Source of the DNA: an uncultured Prevotella sp.
GTDB taxonomy: Bacteria; Bacteroidota; Bacteroidia; Bacteroidales; Bacteroidaceae
Reading direction: 5' to 3'
Assembly: GCA_900318395.1 (NCBI GenBank)
Contig: ONKL01000031.1
Location: forward strand, 1 to 39,587
DNA length: 39,587 nt
The position numbers and the translations under genes were made by a program. Shown piece by piece: positions 1 to 9,347 of the stretch. Numbering within the stretch: position 1 is the first letter of the stretch; each line of letters starts with the position of its first letter. The notes beneath the pieces were generated by a model. It ran no database searches. It saw only the letters and a list, made by a program, of their open reading frames with translations, and was not told the DNA's origin.

Positions 1-113
1 AGTCTTTGCCATAATTCTTTTCCTTTCTTAATTTTTAATTGTTAATACTATTTTTATTTTTAAATTCTCTTTTTGTTGTCGCTCAGAAGTCTTGTTTGTC
101 CTGATTGACGATG

Positions 114-144
114 CAAAGGTAAGACGATTTTTGGCTCATTCCAA
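114..144 (-). promoter_or_regulatory. Bacteroidota-type promoter reading out of the window
   Basis: On the minus strand the -7 box TACCTTTG lies at 114-121, with a weaker -33 element (TTGG) at 141-144 and a 19-nt spacer. It would drive a minus-strand gene that begins left of the window. No start codon for that gene is visible, and the 1-113 stretch is AT-rich leader. Confidence 0.55.
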
Positions 145-240
145 GTTTTTTTGCTAAAAATGATTTGAGTAGTAGCGACAGGAAAACGATAATGCGACAA
201 ACTGGACTCACAGCCTGAAAAAATGTCGCAAAAGAAAGAA

Positions 241-272
241 GAATCCCGATGACTTTTTTGCCATCGGGATTC
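241..272 (-). terminator. Terminator-like hairpin after the nuo operon
   Basis: A perfect 11-bp stem (241-251 with 262-272) encloses a 10-nt loop, 22 bp beyond the nuoN stop codon. On the minus strand it is followed by a T-rich but not pure-T run (TTCTTTCTTTTG). It probably ends the nuo transcript. Confidence 0.7.
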
Positions 273-294
273 TACTATTGAGCTAGGGGAAAAT

Positions 295-1722
295 CTACAT
301 ACCTGCTGCAGCAATCCACTCGTAGATACAGCTGACAACGCCGAAGAGGGCGATGCCTGCAGTACAGATAGCGAGGGCGCACTTAGTGTTGATGTCGCTC
401 TGGAAGGTAGGCAGCGGCTCGTCAGTCTTCGTGATATACATAGCCTTCACGATGAGCAGATAGTAGTAGAGTGATACTACAGTATTGACGAGGGCGATGA
501 ACACTACGAAGTAGGCCCAGGGATCGCCATTCTGTACACCAGCCATGAAGACGAAGAATTTAGAGAACATACCTGCGAACGGAGGGATACCAGCCAGAGA
601 GAACAGAGCCAGCGTCATCAGGAAGCTGAGCTTGGGATTCGTCTGATAGAATCCATTGTAGGCAGCCATATCCGTACGTCCGCCATTATTGCGCTCCACT
701 ACATTGATAACAGTGAAGACCGACATATTGGCTACGATGTAGACGAGTACATAGTAAGTAAGCGAAGCCATGCCGAGCTGACTGTTGCCAACGACTGCCA
801 GCATGATATAGCCAGCCTGCGAGATACTTGAGAACGCCATGAATCGCTTGAGCTCGCTCTGACGGATAGCAAAGAGGTTAGCTACCGTGATAGAGAGCAC
901 AATCACGATATAAAGCATGTAGTCCCAATACTCGACCATTGGCTGGAACACCTTCGTCAGGATGATGCACAGCGTGATGGCTGCAGCACCCTTAGAGATA
1001 ACGCTGAGATAGCCAGTGACTGGTGTAGGCGCACCCTGATAGGTATCGGCTGTCCAGAAGTGGAAAGGCACGAGTGATATCTTGAATCCAAGACCACTGA
1101 AGAAGAAAGTCAAGCCCATAATGGTGAGCGGCTTCGCTGTGATCACAGCAGCCACATCGTCGAAATAAAGCGTACCTGTGGCAGCATAGATGAACGAGAT
1201 ACCAAACAGCATGACTCCACTTGAGAAAGTTGCCACGAGGATATACTTGGCAGCACCCTCCGCACTATCCTTACGATCGCGATCGAAGGCCACCAGACAT
1301 GCCAGAGGCACTGAGGCCATCTCGAGACCAAGGAAGAACAGCAGGAAGTTGCCCGAAGACATCATGACAAACATACCGAGCAATGTTGAAATGATCAGCA
1401 TATAGAACTCACCAGCCAGACGCTTCTGGGTAGCTACCCAAGGTTGAGCCATCAACACAACGATCAGAGAACCAAAGGCCAGGATGGCTTTCATCACATT
1501 CACTGCTGGAGTGGCGACATAGAGACCGCCAAAAGCTTCTGCAGGATTAGCCAGGAACACAATGCGTACAGGTAACACTGCCAGCAAAGCAACCGTTACA
1601 ATATACAATGTATCGAGCTTCTTCTCACTACGGTGCATGATAAAGTCAACCACAAAAACTGCTAACAATATGAGAACGAGGTAAAACTCAGGAACCATAT
1701 TTAAGAATTGTCCGTAATTCAT
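295..1722 (-). CDS. nuoN: NADH-quinone oxidoreductase subunit N
   Basis: This 475-residue, strongly hydrophobic protein is one of the three antiporter-like, proton-pumping subunits in the membrane arm of complex I. It shows the proton-antiporter (Proton_antipo_M) signatures FFLGLEMASVPLAC, which carries the conserved membrane glutamate, and GAPTPVTGYLSVISKGAA, which carries the conserved lysine region. Length matches the family. It is the last gene of the minus-strand nuo operon, 19 bp after nuoM, and is followed by a hairpin at 241-272. Subunits L, M and N resemble each other; the order L-M-N and the length identify this one as N. Confidence 0.95.
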   Translation of the reverse strand: MNYGQFLNMVPEFYLVLILLAVFVVDFIMHRSEKKLDTLYIVTVALLAVLPVRIVFLANPAEAFGGLYVATPAVNVMKAILAFGSLIVVLMAQPWVATQKRLAGEFYMLIISTLLGMFVMMSSGNFLLFFLGLEMASVPLACLVAFDRDRKDSAEGAAKYILVATFSSGVMLFGISFIYAATGTLYFDDVAAVITAKPLTIMGLTFFFSGLGFKISLVPFHFWTADTYQGAPTPVTGYLSVISKGAAAITLCIILTKVFQPMVEYWDYMLYIVIVLSITVANLFAIRQSELKRFMAFSSISQAGYIMLAVVGNSQLGMASLTYYVLVYIVANMSVFTVINVVERNNGGRTDMAAYNGFYQTNPKLSFLMTLALFSLAGIPPFAGMFSKFFVFMAGVQNGDPWAYFVVFIALVNTVVSLYYYLLIVKAMYITKTDEPLPTFQSDINTKCALAICTAGIALFGVVSCIYEWIAAAGM

Positions 1723-1741
1723 ATCTTTTGTCCTCCTATTT

Positions 1742-3268
1742 TTACATTACACCAATTGACTGAAGAATTGTACCTGCAGCAGGTGAGATCATATCGCTCA
1801 CCCAGAATGGGAATGAACCCAGACCAGCTACACAGAAAATCAGGCAGATCACAGCGACACGCTCATCCCAAGTAGCATCGGTAAGCTCAAGGAAGTGCTT
1901 GTTCTCAACCTCGCCATAAAGGATCTTACCAACAACACGCAGGATGTAGACCGCTGTTACAACGATCGACGTACAAGCGATGATGGTAGCTACCATGCGG
2001 AAGGAACTGTTAGGATCGCCATAGAGTTCAGGAGCTCCGAAGGCACCAACAAAGATGGTCATCTCAGCAATAAAGCCAGAGAAACCAGGAAGTCCGAGGT
2101 TGGCGAGACCTGCAATCACATAACCCACAGCGAGGAAAGGCATAATCTTCATCAGTCCAGCCAACTCGCGGATGTCACGAGTGTGGGTACGTCCGTAGAT
2201 CATACCGATCAGGGCGAAGAAGAGAGCCGTCATCAAACCGTGAGAGAGCATCTGCAGAACGGCACCGGTTACGGCCGTCTGACTCATCATCAACAGTGCG
2301 AAGAGCACCAGTCCGCAGTGAGAAACCGAAGAGTAAGCATTGATATACTTCAGGTCGGTCTGTACACAAGCACTCAAAGCGCCATAAACTACAGAGATCG
2401 TAGTGAGGATGAGGAAGATCCAAGAAAGATCCTGAGCAGCCTCAGGCAGCAGGTACATTGCTACGCGGAAACAGCCGTAACCTCCCAGCTTCATCAGTAC
2501 ACCAGCATGCAGCATGGAAACCGCTGTAGGCGCTGAAGCATGACCATCGGGAGACCAAGTGTGGAATGGGAACAAGGCGCCCAGCACACCGAATCCGATG
2601 AAGATGAAGGGGAAGAAGATGTTCTGAATATCACTCGGAATACAGTGATTAGCTGCAATCGTTGTGAGTTCGAAGGTGTAAGAACCGCTATAGATGCCAT
2701 TGAAGTAGTAGATACCCAGCAATCCGAGAATCAGCAGGGCAGAACCTCCCATCAGCATCAGCGTCAGCTTCATGGCTGAGTACTCCTTACGGCCTGAGCC
2801 CCAGACACCAATCAAGAGATACATAGGAATCAGAGCCACCTCGTAGAACATGAACATCGTGAAAAGGTCGGTAGAGATAAAGAAGCCGAACACACCTGTA
2901 GAAAGCAGGGTGAACCAGAGGAAATACTCCTTGGTGAGCGGCTTCAACTGCCAAGAGGCAAAAGTTCCCGTGAACACGATGATACTCGAGAGGAGCAGCA
3001 TCACGACAGAGATACCATCAACACCAACACTATAGGCGATATTCAGCGGTTTGAACCAGGGCACACTATAAGTAAGCAGCATCTCGGCTGTGTTACCAGC
3101 GGCGCGCTCCTGGATAAAGTAAATCGTCAGCCAGATGGAAAGGGCCAGCAAGCAAGATGCACCTGCCACCATCACGCCACGCACCTGATTCAGATTCTTT
3201 GCCAGCCAAAGGCCAAGAAGCATCAGGACGGGGATTATTACGAAAACACTTAATATACTCATAATCAT
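1742..3268 (-). CDS. nuoM: NADH-quinone oxidoreductase subunit M
   Basis: This 508-residue membrane protein is the second antiporter-like subunit of complex I and moves protons across the inner membrane. The conserved glutamate sits in MFMFYEVALIPMYLLIGVWG, and the discontinuous-helix region reads SAPTAVSMLHAGVLMKLGGY, both typical of NuoM. It lies 11 bp after nuoL and 19 bp before nuoN on the same strand, so it is clearly cotranscribed. Length agrees with the E. coli protein of about 510 residues. Nothing unusual was seen. Confidence 0.95.
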   Translation of the reverse strand: MIMSILSVFVIIPVLMLLGLWLAKNLNQVRGVMVAGASCLLALSIWLTIYFIQERAAGNTAEMLLTYSVPWFKPLNIAYSVGVDGISVVMLLLSSIIVFTGTFASWQLKPLTKEYFLWFTLLSTGVFGFFISTDLFTMFMFYEVALIPMYLLIGVWGSGRKEYSAMKLTLMLMGGSALLILGLLGIYYFNGIYSGSYTFELTTIAANHCIPSDIQNIFFPFIFIGFGVLGALFPFHTWSPDGHASAPTAVSMLHAGVLMKLGGYGCFRVAMYLLPEAAQDLSWIFLILTTISVVYGALSACVQTDLKYINAYSSVSHCGLVLFALLMMSQTAVTGAVLQMLSHGLMTALFFALIGMIYGRTHTRDIRELAGLMKIMPFLAVGYVIAGLANLGLPGFSGFIAEMTIFVGAFGAPELYGDPNSSFRMVATIIACTSIVVTAVYILRVVGKILYGEVENKHFLELTDATWDERVAVICLIFCVAGLGSFPFWVSDMISPAAGTILQSIGVM

Positions 3269-3279
3269 TCAAATTCAAT

Positions 3280-5265
3280 TTACATTAAAGCGAGTAAAAC
3301 GAGCGTAAGTGCAACCGTACCAGTGAGGAACCAGACAGCATACTGACGAACGTCGCCACTCTGCCAGCTGCGGATACTCTCACCAGCCTCGTTAGCACCC
3401 CAAGCCATAAAGTTGAACGTGCCGTCAACAACGTGGCGGTCGAACCAGGCGATAGGTGTCGAGACACAACGGAAGATAATTCTGTGTGTAACATACTGCC
3501 AAATCTCGTCCTGATAGAAACGCTTGTAGGCTGCACGATGCAGCTTGGGGAACGTCTTATACAGGCGATCAGCAATCGGCTGAGTCTCACCTTTATATAT
3601 ATAGGTGGCGATACAGATGCTGATAATGGCAATAATCGTAGAGGTAGCTGCAATCTGCGCATCGAAGTGAATGGTGTAATCGGTACCTGCAGCAGAGACA
3701 TAGCTTCCGAAGGAGCCTCCCCAGCCAAGGAATCCGCCAAGAGTAGAATAAACACCCACTCCAACAGTAATTACACAGAGTACAATCAGAGGAATAGTCA
3801 TCGTAGCAGGAGCCTCGTGTGGTGTATGATGCTCGTGAGCCTCCTTGTTCTCAGTTCCCCAGAAGATACCGTAGTACAGACGGAACATGTAGAAGGCAGT
3901 CATAGCGGCAATACCTGTCATAATCCAACCACAAACAGGGCTGTACTGCATGCAGGCGGTGATAATCTCATCCTTCGAGCTGAAGCCTGAGAAGAATGGG
4001 ATACCAGCGATAGCCAGACAGCTGATGAGGAAGGTGATATGAGTAATAGGCATATACTTGCGCAAACCTCCCATCAGGGCCATCTCGTTAGAGTGGACAG
4101 CGTGGATGATACAACCAGCACCGAGGAACAAACAAGCCTTGAACATAGCGTGGGTGAACAGGTGGAACATACCAGCCATATAACCCAGCTGAGCGTGATT
4201 ATCCATCAAAGCCTCGTGACCTGGCAACGATACACCCAGAGCCACCATCATGAAGGCAATCTGAGAGATGGTTGAGAAAGCAAGCACACGCTTGATGTCG
4301 CTCTGGGCACAAGCCACAGCTGCAGCATAGAATGCGGTGAACACACCCACCCATACTACTATCGACATCGCCTGAGGTGCGTACTCAATCCAAAGCGGGA
4401 ACATACGGGCAATCTGGAACACACCAGCCACCACCATCGTAGCAGCGTGGATCAGAGCAGATACAGGCGTAGGACCCTCCATAGCATCAGGCAGCCAAAT
4501 GTGCAGTGGGAACATTGCACTCTTACCTGCACCTCCGATAAACATCAGTACGAGTGCGGTAGGAATGATGAAGCCACCAGCGGCTACAGCCTTAGCAAGG
4601 TTACCCTCGATGAAAGGTGTGGTGCCCTGCCCCATCACGATGTCACCAGCAAACGAGAAGCTGAACGAATCGACGAAGTAGCCAAAGGTCAGGATACCTA
4701 CGAGGAAGAACATATCGGCAAAGCGCGTCACGATGAAGGCCTTCTTAGAGGCAGCAATGGCAGGCTTCAAAGGATAGTAGAATCCGATGAGCAGGTAAGA
4801 TGATACACCCACCAACTCCCAGAACATATACATCTGGAAGATGTTGGTGGCCAGAACCAAGCCCAGCATTGACATCGTGAAGAGAGACAGGAAGGCGTAG
4901 TAACGCTGGAATCCTTTCTCGCCATGCATATAGCCGAATGAGTAGATATGAACCATCAGTGATACCGTAGAGATCACAATCAGCATCATCACACTGATAG
5001 GATCCAACAGGATACCGAGGTCGAAATGCAGATTGCCCAGAGGCAACCAAGTGAAGTTATAAGGAACAAACGTCTGATAAACACCCTCCACACGATCCAT
5101 TCCAAAATACTGGAAGGCAGTGAGGTAAGAGAGTATCGTAACGATTCCCAGTGAGCAAGTGCCGATCAATCCGGCAACCTTGTGCTGCATCTTCATGCCA
5201 GCCAGTCCAAGAACGATGAACGACAGCAGCGGCAGAAGCATGATAAATATCGTGTAACTAAACAT
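3280..5265 (-). CDS. nuoL: NADH-quinone oxidoreductase subunit L
   Basis: This 661-residue protein is the distal antiporter-like subunit of complex I, which carries the long lateral helix at its C-terminus. Family motifs are MFWELVGVSSYLLIGFYYPL with the conserved glutamate, and GPTPVSALIHAATMVVAGVF. A hydrophilic His-rich loop (EAHEHHTPHEAP) lies near residue 475. It is somewhat longer than the E. coli protein of about 613 residues, with the extra length in the C-terminal third. A 37-bp pyrimidine-rich gap separates it from nuoK, and nuoM follows after 11 bp. Confidence 0.95.
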   Translation of the reverse strand: MFSYTIFIMLLPLLSFIVLGLAGMKMQHKVAGLIGTCSLGIVTILSYLTAFQYFGMDRVEGVYQTFVPYNFTWLPLGNLHFDLGILLDPISVMMLIVISTVSLMVHIYSFGYMHGEKGFQRYYAFLSLFTMSMLGLVLATNIFQMYMFWELVGVSSYLLIGFYYPLKPAIAASKKAFIVTRFADMFFLVGILTFGYFVDSFSFSFAGDIVMGQGTTPFIEGNLAKAVAAGGFIIPTALVLMFIGGAGKSAMFPLHIWLPDAMEGPTPVSALIHAATMVVAGVFQIARMFPLWIEYAPQAMSIVVWVGVFTAFYAAAVACAQSDIKRVLAFSTISQIAFMMVALGVSLPGHEALMDNHAQLGYMAGMFHLFTHAMFKACLFLGAGCIIHAVHSNEMALMGGLRKYMPITHITFLISCLAIAGIPFFSGFSSKDEIITACMQYSPVCGWIMTGIAAMTAFYMFRLYYGIFWGTENKEAHEHHTPHEAPATMTIPLIVLCVITVGVGVYSTLGGFLGWGGSFGSYVSAAGTDYTIHFDAQIAATSTIIAIISICIATYIYKGETQPIADRLYKTFPKLHRAAYKRFYQDEIWQYVTHRIIFRCVSTPIAWFDRHVVDGTFNFMAWGANEAGESIRSWQSGDVRQYAVWFLTGTVALTLVLLALM

Positions 5266-5302
5266 AATTTTATCTTTTTACTTTTTTACCTTTTACTTTT
5301 TA

Positions 5303-5611
5303 CTATCGTTTCATATTCTGGATAGCATCAACGCTGTCGCTCTTGAACTTGCGGTAGACGTTGATAATAATAGCGATGGCCACAGCACTTTCTGCAGCAG
5401 CAACACCAATCACAAAGAGCGTCATGAACATACCCTCCATTCCGTTGGGATAGAGCAGACGGTTGATAGCAGCAAAGTTGATATCGACGGCATTGAGAAC
5501 CAGCTCTACAGAGATGAGCATAGCAATCAGGTTGCGACGAGTCACAAAACCATAGACGCCAATAAAGAACAACAGGGCACTAAGTGCAAAAAAACATTCA
5601 ACTGGTATCAT
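5303..5611 (-). CDS. nuoK: NADH-quinone oxidoreductase subunit K
   Basis: This 102-residue protein with three predicted membrane helices is the MnhC-like subunit of the complex I membrane arm. The family's two conserved membrane glutamates are visible in LISVELVLNAVDINF and GVAAAESAVAIAIIINVYR. Its ATG overlaps the nuoJ stop by 4 bp, indicating translational coupling. Length is normal for NuoK. Confidence 0.95.
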   Translation of the reverse strand: MIPVECFFALSALLFFIGVYGFVTRRNLIAMLISVELVLNAVDINFAAINRLLYPNGMEGMFMTLFVIGVAAAESAVAIAIIINVYRKFKSDSVDAIQNMKR

Positions 5612-6123
5612 GCCTTATCCTCCTTTCTTGCTACTACCAAGCCTCCGATGATACATGCCAGCAAGAATACTGAGATGAACTCGAAAGGCAGTACATACTG
5701 ATATTTACCAGCGCCAACAAGAGCCATACCGATTTCCTTCATCGGAACCTCCACATTGGCAATCTCCTGAGTGTAGAAGCCTGTCTTCAGCAGAATCAGA
5801 CTGACTACGACCAGTCCGGCAAGAGCAGCCAGACCGCCAGCAATCATCTTGCTCGACTTAACTCGCTCCTCAAGTCCCTGAAGGGTACGCTTGCTCACCA
5901 GTTGGATGGCAAACACATAGATCATCGTAACGCCTCCGGCATATACTGAGATCTGAGCGGCTCCCAGGAAGGTGTAGTCGAGCAGGAAATAAATACCTGC
6001 CACACCAAAGAGCACAAACAACATGAATGTTGCAGCGCGCATAATCCTCGTTGTGGTGACACACATCAGCGCAGAGCCGATGATGAACACCGCGAGAATA
6101 CAAAACATGACTGTATTTCCCAT
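5608..6123 (-). CDS. nuoJ: NADH-quinone oxidoreductase subunit J
   Basis: This 171-residue membrane protein has five predicted helices and belongs to the NuoJ family, which lines part of the proton path next to NuoK. The third-helix signature is LGAAQISVYAGGVTMIYVFAIQ (conserved AAQISVYAGG core). It begins 6 bp after nuoI and overlaps nuoK by 4 bp, as in other nuo operons. Length is close to the usual 170-185 residues. Confidence 0.93.
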   Translation of the reverse strand: MGNTVMFCILAVFIIGSALMCVTTTRIMRAATFMLFVLFGVAGIYFLLDYTFLGAAQISVYAGGVTMIYVFAIQLVSKRTLQGLEERVKSSKMIAGGLAALAGLVVVSLILLKTGFYTQEIANVEVPMKEIGMALVGAGKYQYVLPFEFISVFLLACIIGGLVVARKEDKA

Positions 6124-6129
6124 AAAGCG

Positions 6130-6675
6130 TTACTTCGTTTTAGTGTTAAACTTACCGACTTCCCACTCTGCGCCACCATTGATAAGGTTAGGCAGAGAAC
6201 CGCCTTGGTAAACCTCCTGATTCAGGTGGAGCACCAGCTTACTGCGGTCGAACACGGCGTTCTCGAAATCGTTTGTAAACTCAATAGCGTCGAAGTTGCA
6301 GGCATTCGTACACAACTGGCAGAACATACAGTCGCCCAGATCGTACTGATAATCGTCGAGCACCTTCTTTTTCTTGCCTGTCTCAGGATCCTCAGCCATG
6401 TGGGCAGTAATCTTGATGGTTCCATTCGGACAGGCCTTTTCGCACAATGTGCAAGCTGTACACTTGTAGCTGCCGTCCTCGTTGCGCTTGAATGTCAGGC
6501 GACCGCGATGACGCTTAGCCACATGGAGTGTGGTCTTGCGGTTCTCGGGATACTGCTCTGTAGACTTGTTGGTAAAGAAGTCCTTGAAGTATTCCTTCCA
6601 AGTGGTCTTCATACCAATGGCCAAAGTCTTCAGGCCGTGCCCGATTTCTCCGAAATATGTTTTGTTATCTTCCAT
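6130..6675 (-). CDS. nuoI: NADH-quinone oxidoreductase subunit I (2x[4Fe-4S] ferredoxin)
   Basis: This 181-residue peripheral subunit carries clusters N6a and N6b, passing electrons toward NuoB. Two CxxCxxCxxxC motifs are present: CTACTLCEKACP near residue 74 and CMFCQLCTNACN near residue 116. The second motif ends in Asn where ferredoxin-type sites usually have Pro; the four cysteines themselves are intact. The N-terminal helix region (LKTLAIGMKTTWKEYF) resembles the membrane-surface helices of other NuoI proteins. It lies 9 bp after nuoH and 6 bp before nuoJ. Confidence 0.94.
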   Translation of the reverse strand: MEDNKTYFGEIGHGLKTLAIGMKTTWKEYFKDFFTNKSTEQYPENRKTTLHVAKRHRGRLTFKRNEDGSYKCTACTLCEKACPNGTIKITAHMAEDPETGKKKKVLDDYQYDLGDCMFCQLCTNACNFDAIEFTNDFENAVFDRSKLVLHLNQEVYQGGSLPNLINGGAEWEVGKFNTKTK

Positions 6676-6684
6676 TGCTATACC

Positions 6685-7680
6685 TTATTTAATATAAAGC
6701 CCCAGGGCCACCGTCCACTTGATCCACATCAGAATCCAAACCAGGAAGAAGGCCTTACCCATGAACCATACGATACCAGGGATGTAGTTCATCAGTGTAT
6801 CGAAAGCCTCGATACCGATGTTTACAGGAGCCCAGCCACCGAGGAACACTGTAGCAGCAATACCTGCGATGATGAAGAGGTTGAGGAACTCGGCGAGGTA
6901 GAAGAAGCCGAAGCCCATACCAGAATACTCGGTATGATGTCCAGCAGTCAACTCGCTCTCAGCCTCAGCCATATCAAACGGGCCACGATTAGCCTCAGCG
7001 TTACCAGCGATGAGGAACACGAAGAAGGCAATCAGTGCAGGAATGTGTCCCTGGAAGATGAGCCACTTCCAAGGGCCTGTCTGAGCCTCAACGATACCGC
7101 TCATCTGCATGGTTCCTGTCAGGATGACAGCAGTAATCAGACAGAGGCAGAGCGACATCTCGTATGAGATCATCTGCACAGCACCACGCATAGCCGAAAC
7201 CACAGAATACTTGTTGTTAGAACCCCAACCAGCCAGGAAGATACCTACTACGCCAATCGAAGAGACGGCGGTGAGCAGGAACACACCTACGTTGAAGTCG
7301 AGCACCGTAGCACCATTGTTCCAAGGCAGGAACGAGAAGGCGCCCACAGAGCCGATAATCACCAGAAGAGGAGCAACGGCATAGAGCAGCTTATCAGCAC
7401 GATCAACGAAGAAGATCTCCTTGATGAGCATCTTCAGCACATCGGCAAACACCTGCATCAAGCCCCAGTAGCCTACTCGCATCGGGCCAAGACGGCACTG
7501 GAAGTAGGCACACACCTTACGCTCCATAAATATCAGTACGATGGCGATGAGGGCATATCCTACGAGGATACCCGTACCCACCAGCACGCACTCAATCAAT
7601 ATTGCCAACCAATCAGGACAGCCTATCGTAATCCTGAGCAACTGGTCGAACCATTGGGTTATAATTGAGAAATCAAACAT
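6685..7680 (-). CDS. nuoH: NADH-quinone oxidoreductase subunit H
   Basis: This 331-residue membrane protein forms the quinone-binding chamber at the junction of the two arms of complex I. The NuoH signature FDMAEAESELTAGHHTEYSG is present, together with ERKVCAYFQCRLGPMRVGYWG near the N-terminus, where the family has ERK-x-QxRxGPnR. Eight or more hydrophobic helices are predicted. It follows nuoCD after 38 bp of T-rich repeat sequence. There is no nuoE, F or G between nuoCD and nuoH, where E. coli has them. Confidence 0.95.
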   Translation of the reverse strand: MFDFSIITQWFDQLLRITIGCPDWLAILIECVLVGTGILVGYALIAIVLIFMERKVCAYFQCRLGPMRVGYWGLMQVFADVLKMLIKEIFFVDRADKLLYAVAPLLVIIGSVGAFSFLPWNNGATVLDFNVGVFLLTAVSSIGVVGIFLAGWGSNNKYSVVSAMRGAVQMISYEMSLCLCLITAVILTGTMQMSGIVEAQTGPWKWLIFQGHIPALIAFFVFLIAGNAEANRGPFDMAEAESELTAGHHTEYSGMGFGFFYLAEFLNLFIIAGIAATVFLGGWAPVNIGIEAFDTLMNYIPGIVWFMGKAFFLVWILMWIKWTVALGLYIK

Positions 7681-7718
7681 ATTTTCTTAATTCTTAATTC
7701 TTAACTCTTAATTTCCCA

Positions 7719-9347
7719 TTATCTGTCAATATCAGGAATTACGACATCAATAGCGGCGCAAGTAGCGATCAAGTCGGCAATCTTCTGACCACGAAGCATG
7801 GGGTCGAAGGCACCAACCAGCGAGAGTCCCATCGGGCGCATCTTCATGCGGTATGGACTCTTATCGCCACGAGAGTCGAGATAAACACCAAACTCACCAG
7901 CCACACCCTCAACAGAGAAGTACCACTGTCCCTCGGGCACCTTGATGATTGGCTTCTGCTTCACATAGAAGTCGCCCTCAGGAATGTTGTCAATGAGCTG
8001 CTCGATGATATTCAAGCTCTGGTACATCTCGTTGATGTGAACGAGGTAACGGTCCATAGAGTCGCAGCCGCTGAGTGTGCACTGCTCCCACTCCACCTTA
8101 TCGTACATATCGTATGGGTGGTTCTTGCGCACATCGTTCTTCCAGCCCGAAGCACGTCCGGCAGGACCCGTAACAGCATAGTTGATACAATCCTCAAGAC
8201 TCATCGGTCCGCAGTTCTCCAAGCGGTTGTGAGTGATGACATTATCGCCAAACACATCCATATACTCTTGAATGGTAGGACGCAGATACTTCACCAGATC
8301 CTTGCAGTTCTTGACGAAGTTAGGATCGATGTCGTCCTGCAGGCCACCTATTCTATAATAGTTCTGAATCAGGCGTCCACCTGTGGTCTCCTCCATGATG
8401 TTCAGCACGTGCTCACGATCACGCATACCATACAGCATACCTGTGAGAGCGCCAAGGTCCTGAGCCACACACGAGGTGTAGAGCAAGTGAGAGTCGAGAC
8501 GCTGAAGCTCGTCCATGATGGTGCGGATGTACTTGATGCGGTCGGTAAGTTCAACGCCCATACCTTCCTCAATCACACCCACCAGAGCATGGCGATGCTG
8601 CATGGCTCCCAGATAGTTAAGACGATCTGTCAAAGCCAGTGTCTGGGGATAGCTCATGCTCTCCCACATCTTCTCAATCGCACGATGGATATAGCCCAGG
8701 TGAGGATAGATGCGCTTGACAGTCTCACCGTTCAGCACCGTCTGCAAACGAAGTACACCATGAGTAGCGGGGTGCTGAGGACCGATGTTGATCACATAGT
8801 CGTCAGGACCGAACAACCTGTTCTGCTTGCTCTGCAGATTGCCATCCTTGTCAAGGTAGAACTCCAGACCGTAGTCGGGCTCTACATCATCCTCCAGCGT
8901 ATACTCATCATTAAACTTCCAGTCCTTGCGGAAGGGATAGCCCTTGAAATCATTGCGGAGGAAGAGACGGCGCATATCAGGATGCCCGAGGAACACGATG
9001 CCGTAGAAGTCATAGACCTCGCGCTCCAAGAGATCAGCAACACGCCAGATGTGAGAAACGGAGGGGATGTAAGCTAATGTCTGTCCGTCCATCTCTCCTG
9101 TACCGTTGGATGACATGCCGTCGCCGCAAACTTGCATCTTAGCCATCATCTTCACAGAACAGCGCTTATGGGTCTCTGTATTCTCAAGAATATAGATACA
9201 GCCGAGACCACCTTCAGAACCCAGAAGGTCTTTAGGGAAGTCCTCTCCGACAATCGTTACCAGATAGTCAAAGTGCTCTTTCTCCTTCAAGTCCTGCATT
9301 CTTTGCAAGAACTCTTCAAACTTAAATTCCCTTGGTGATAGTTTCAT
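7719..9347 (-). CDS. nuoCD: NADH-quinone oxidoreductase fused subunit C/D
   Basis: This 542-residue fusion joins NuoC (about residues 1-170) and NuoD (about 185-542), both in the peripheral quinone-reducing module. The C part ends with the typical ERE-x-YDFYGI-x-FxGHPDMRRL; the D part begins at NIGPQHPATHGVLRLQT and has PHLGYIHRAIEKM and DRLNYLGAMQHRHA near the quinone site. It overlaps nuoB by 4 bp. C-D fusion is known in E. coli and common in Bacteroidota, so the fusion itself is normal. Confidence 0.95.
   Translation of the reverse strand: MKLSPREFKFEEFLQRMQDLKEKEHFDYLVTIVGEDFPKDLLGSEGGLGCIYILENTETHKRCSVKMMAKMQVCGDGMSSNGTGEMDGQTLAYIPSVSHIWRVADLLEREVYDFYGIVFLGHPDMRRLFLRNDFKGYPFRKDWKFNDEYTLEDDVEPDYGLEFYLDKDGNLQSKQNRLFGPDDYVINIGPQHPATHGVLRLQTVLNGETVKRIYPHLGYIHRAIEKMWESMSYPQTLALTDRLNYLGAMQHRHALVGVIEEGMGVELTDRIKYIRTIMDELQRLDSHLLYTSCVAQDLGALTGMLYGMRDREHVLNIMEETTGGRLIQNYYRIGGLQDDIDPNFVKNCKDLVKYLRPTIQEYMDVFGDNVITHNRLENCGPMSLEDCINYAVTGPAGRASGWKNDVRKNHPYDMYDKVEWEQCTLSGCDSMDRYLVHINEMYQSLNIIEQLIDNIPEGDFYVKQKPIIKVPEGQWYFSVEGVAGEFGVYLDSRGDKSPYRMKMRPMGLSLVGAFDPMLRGQKIADLIATCAAIDVVIPDIDR

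Noticed and set aside
60-338. 92-codon minus-strand frame overlapping the nuoN end
   Set aside because: It runs through the terminator hairpin and nuoN in another frame, with no recognisable domain; a shadow frame.
7719-9347. nuoCD fusion as an unusual gene fusion
   Set aside because: The fusion is common in Bacteroidota and known in E. coli.
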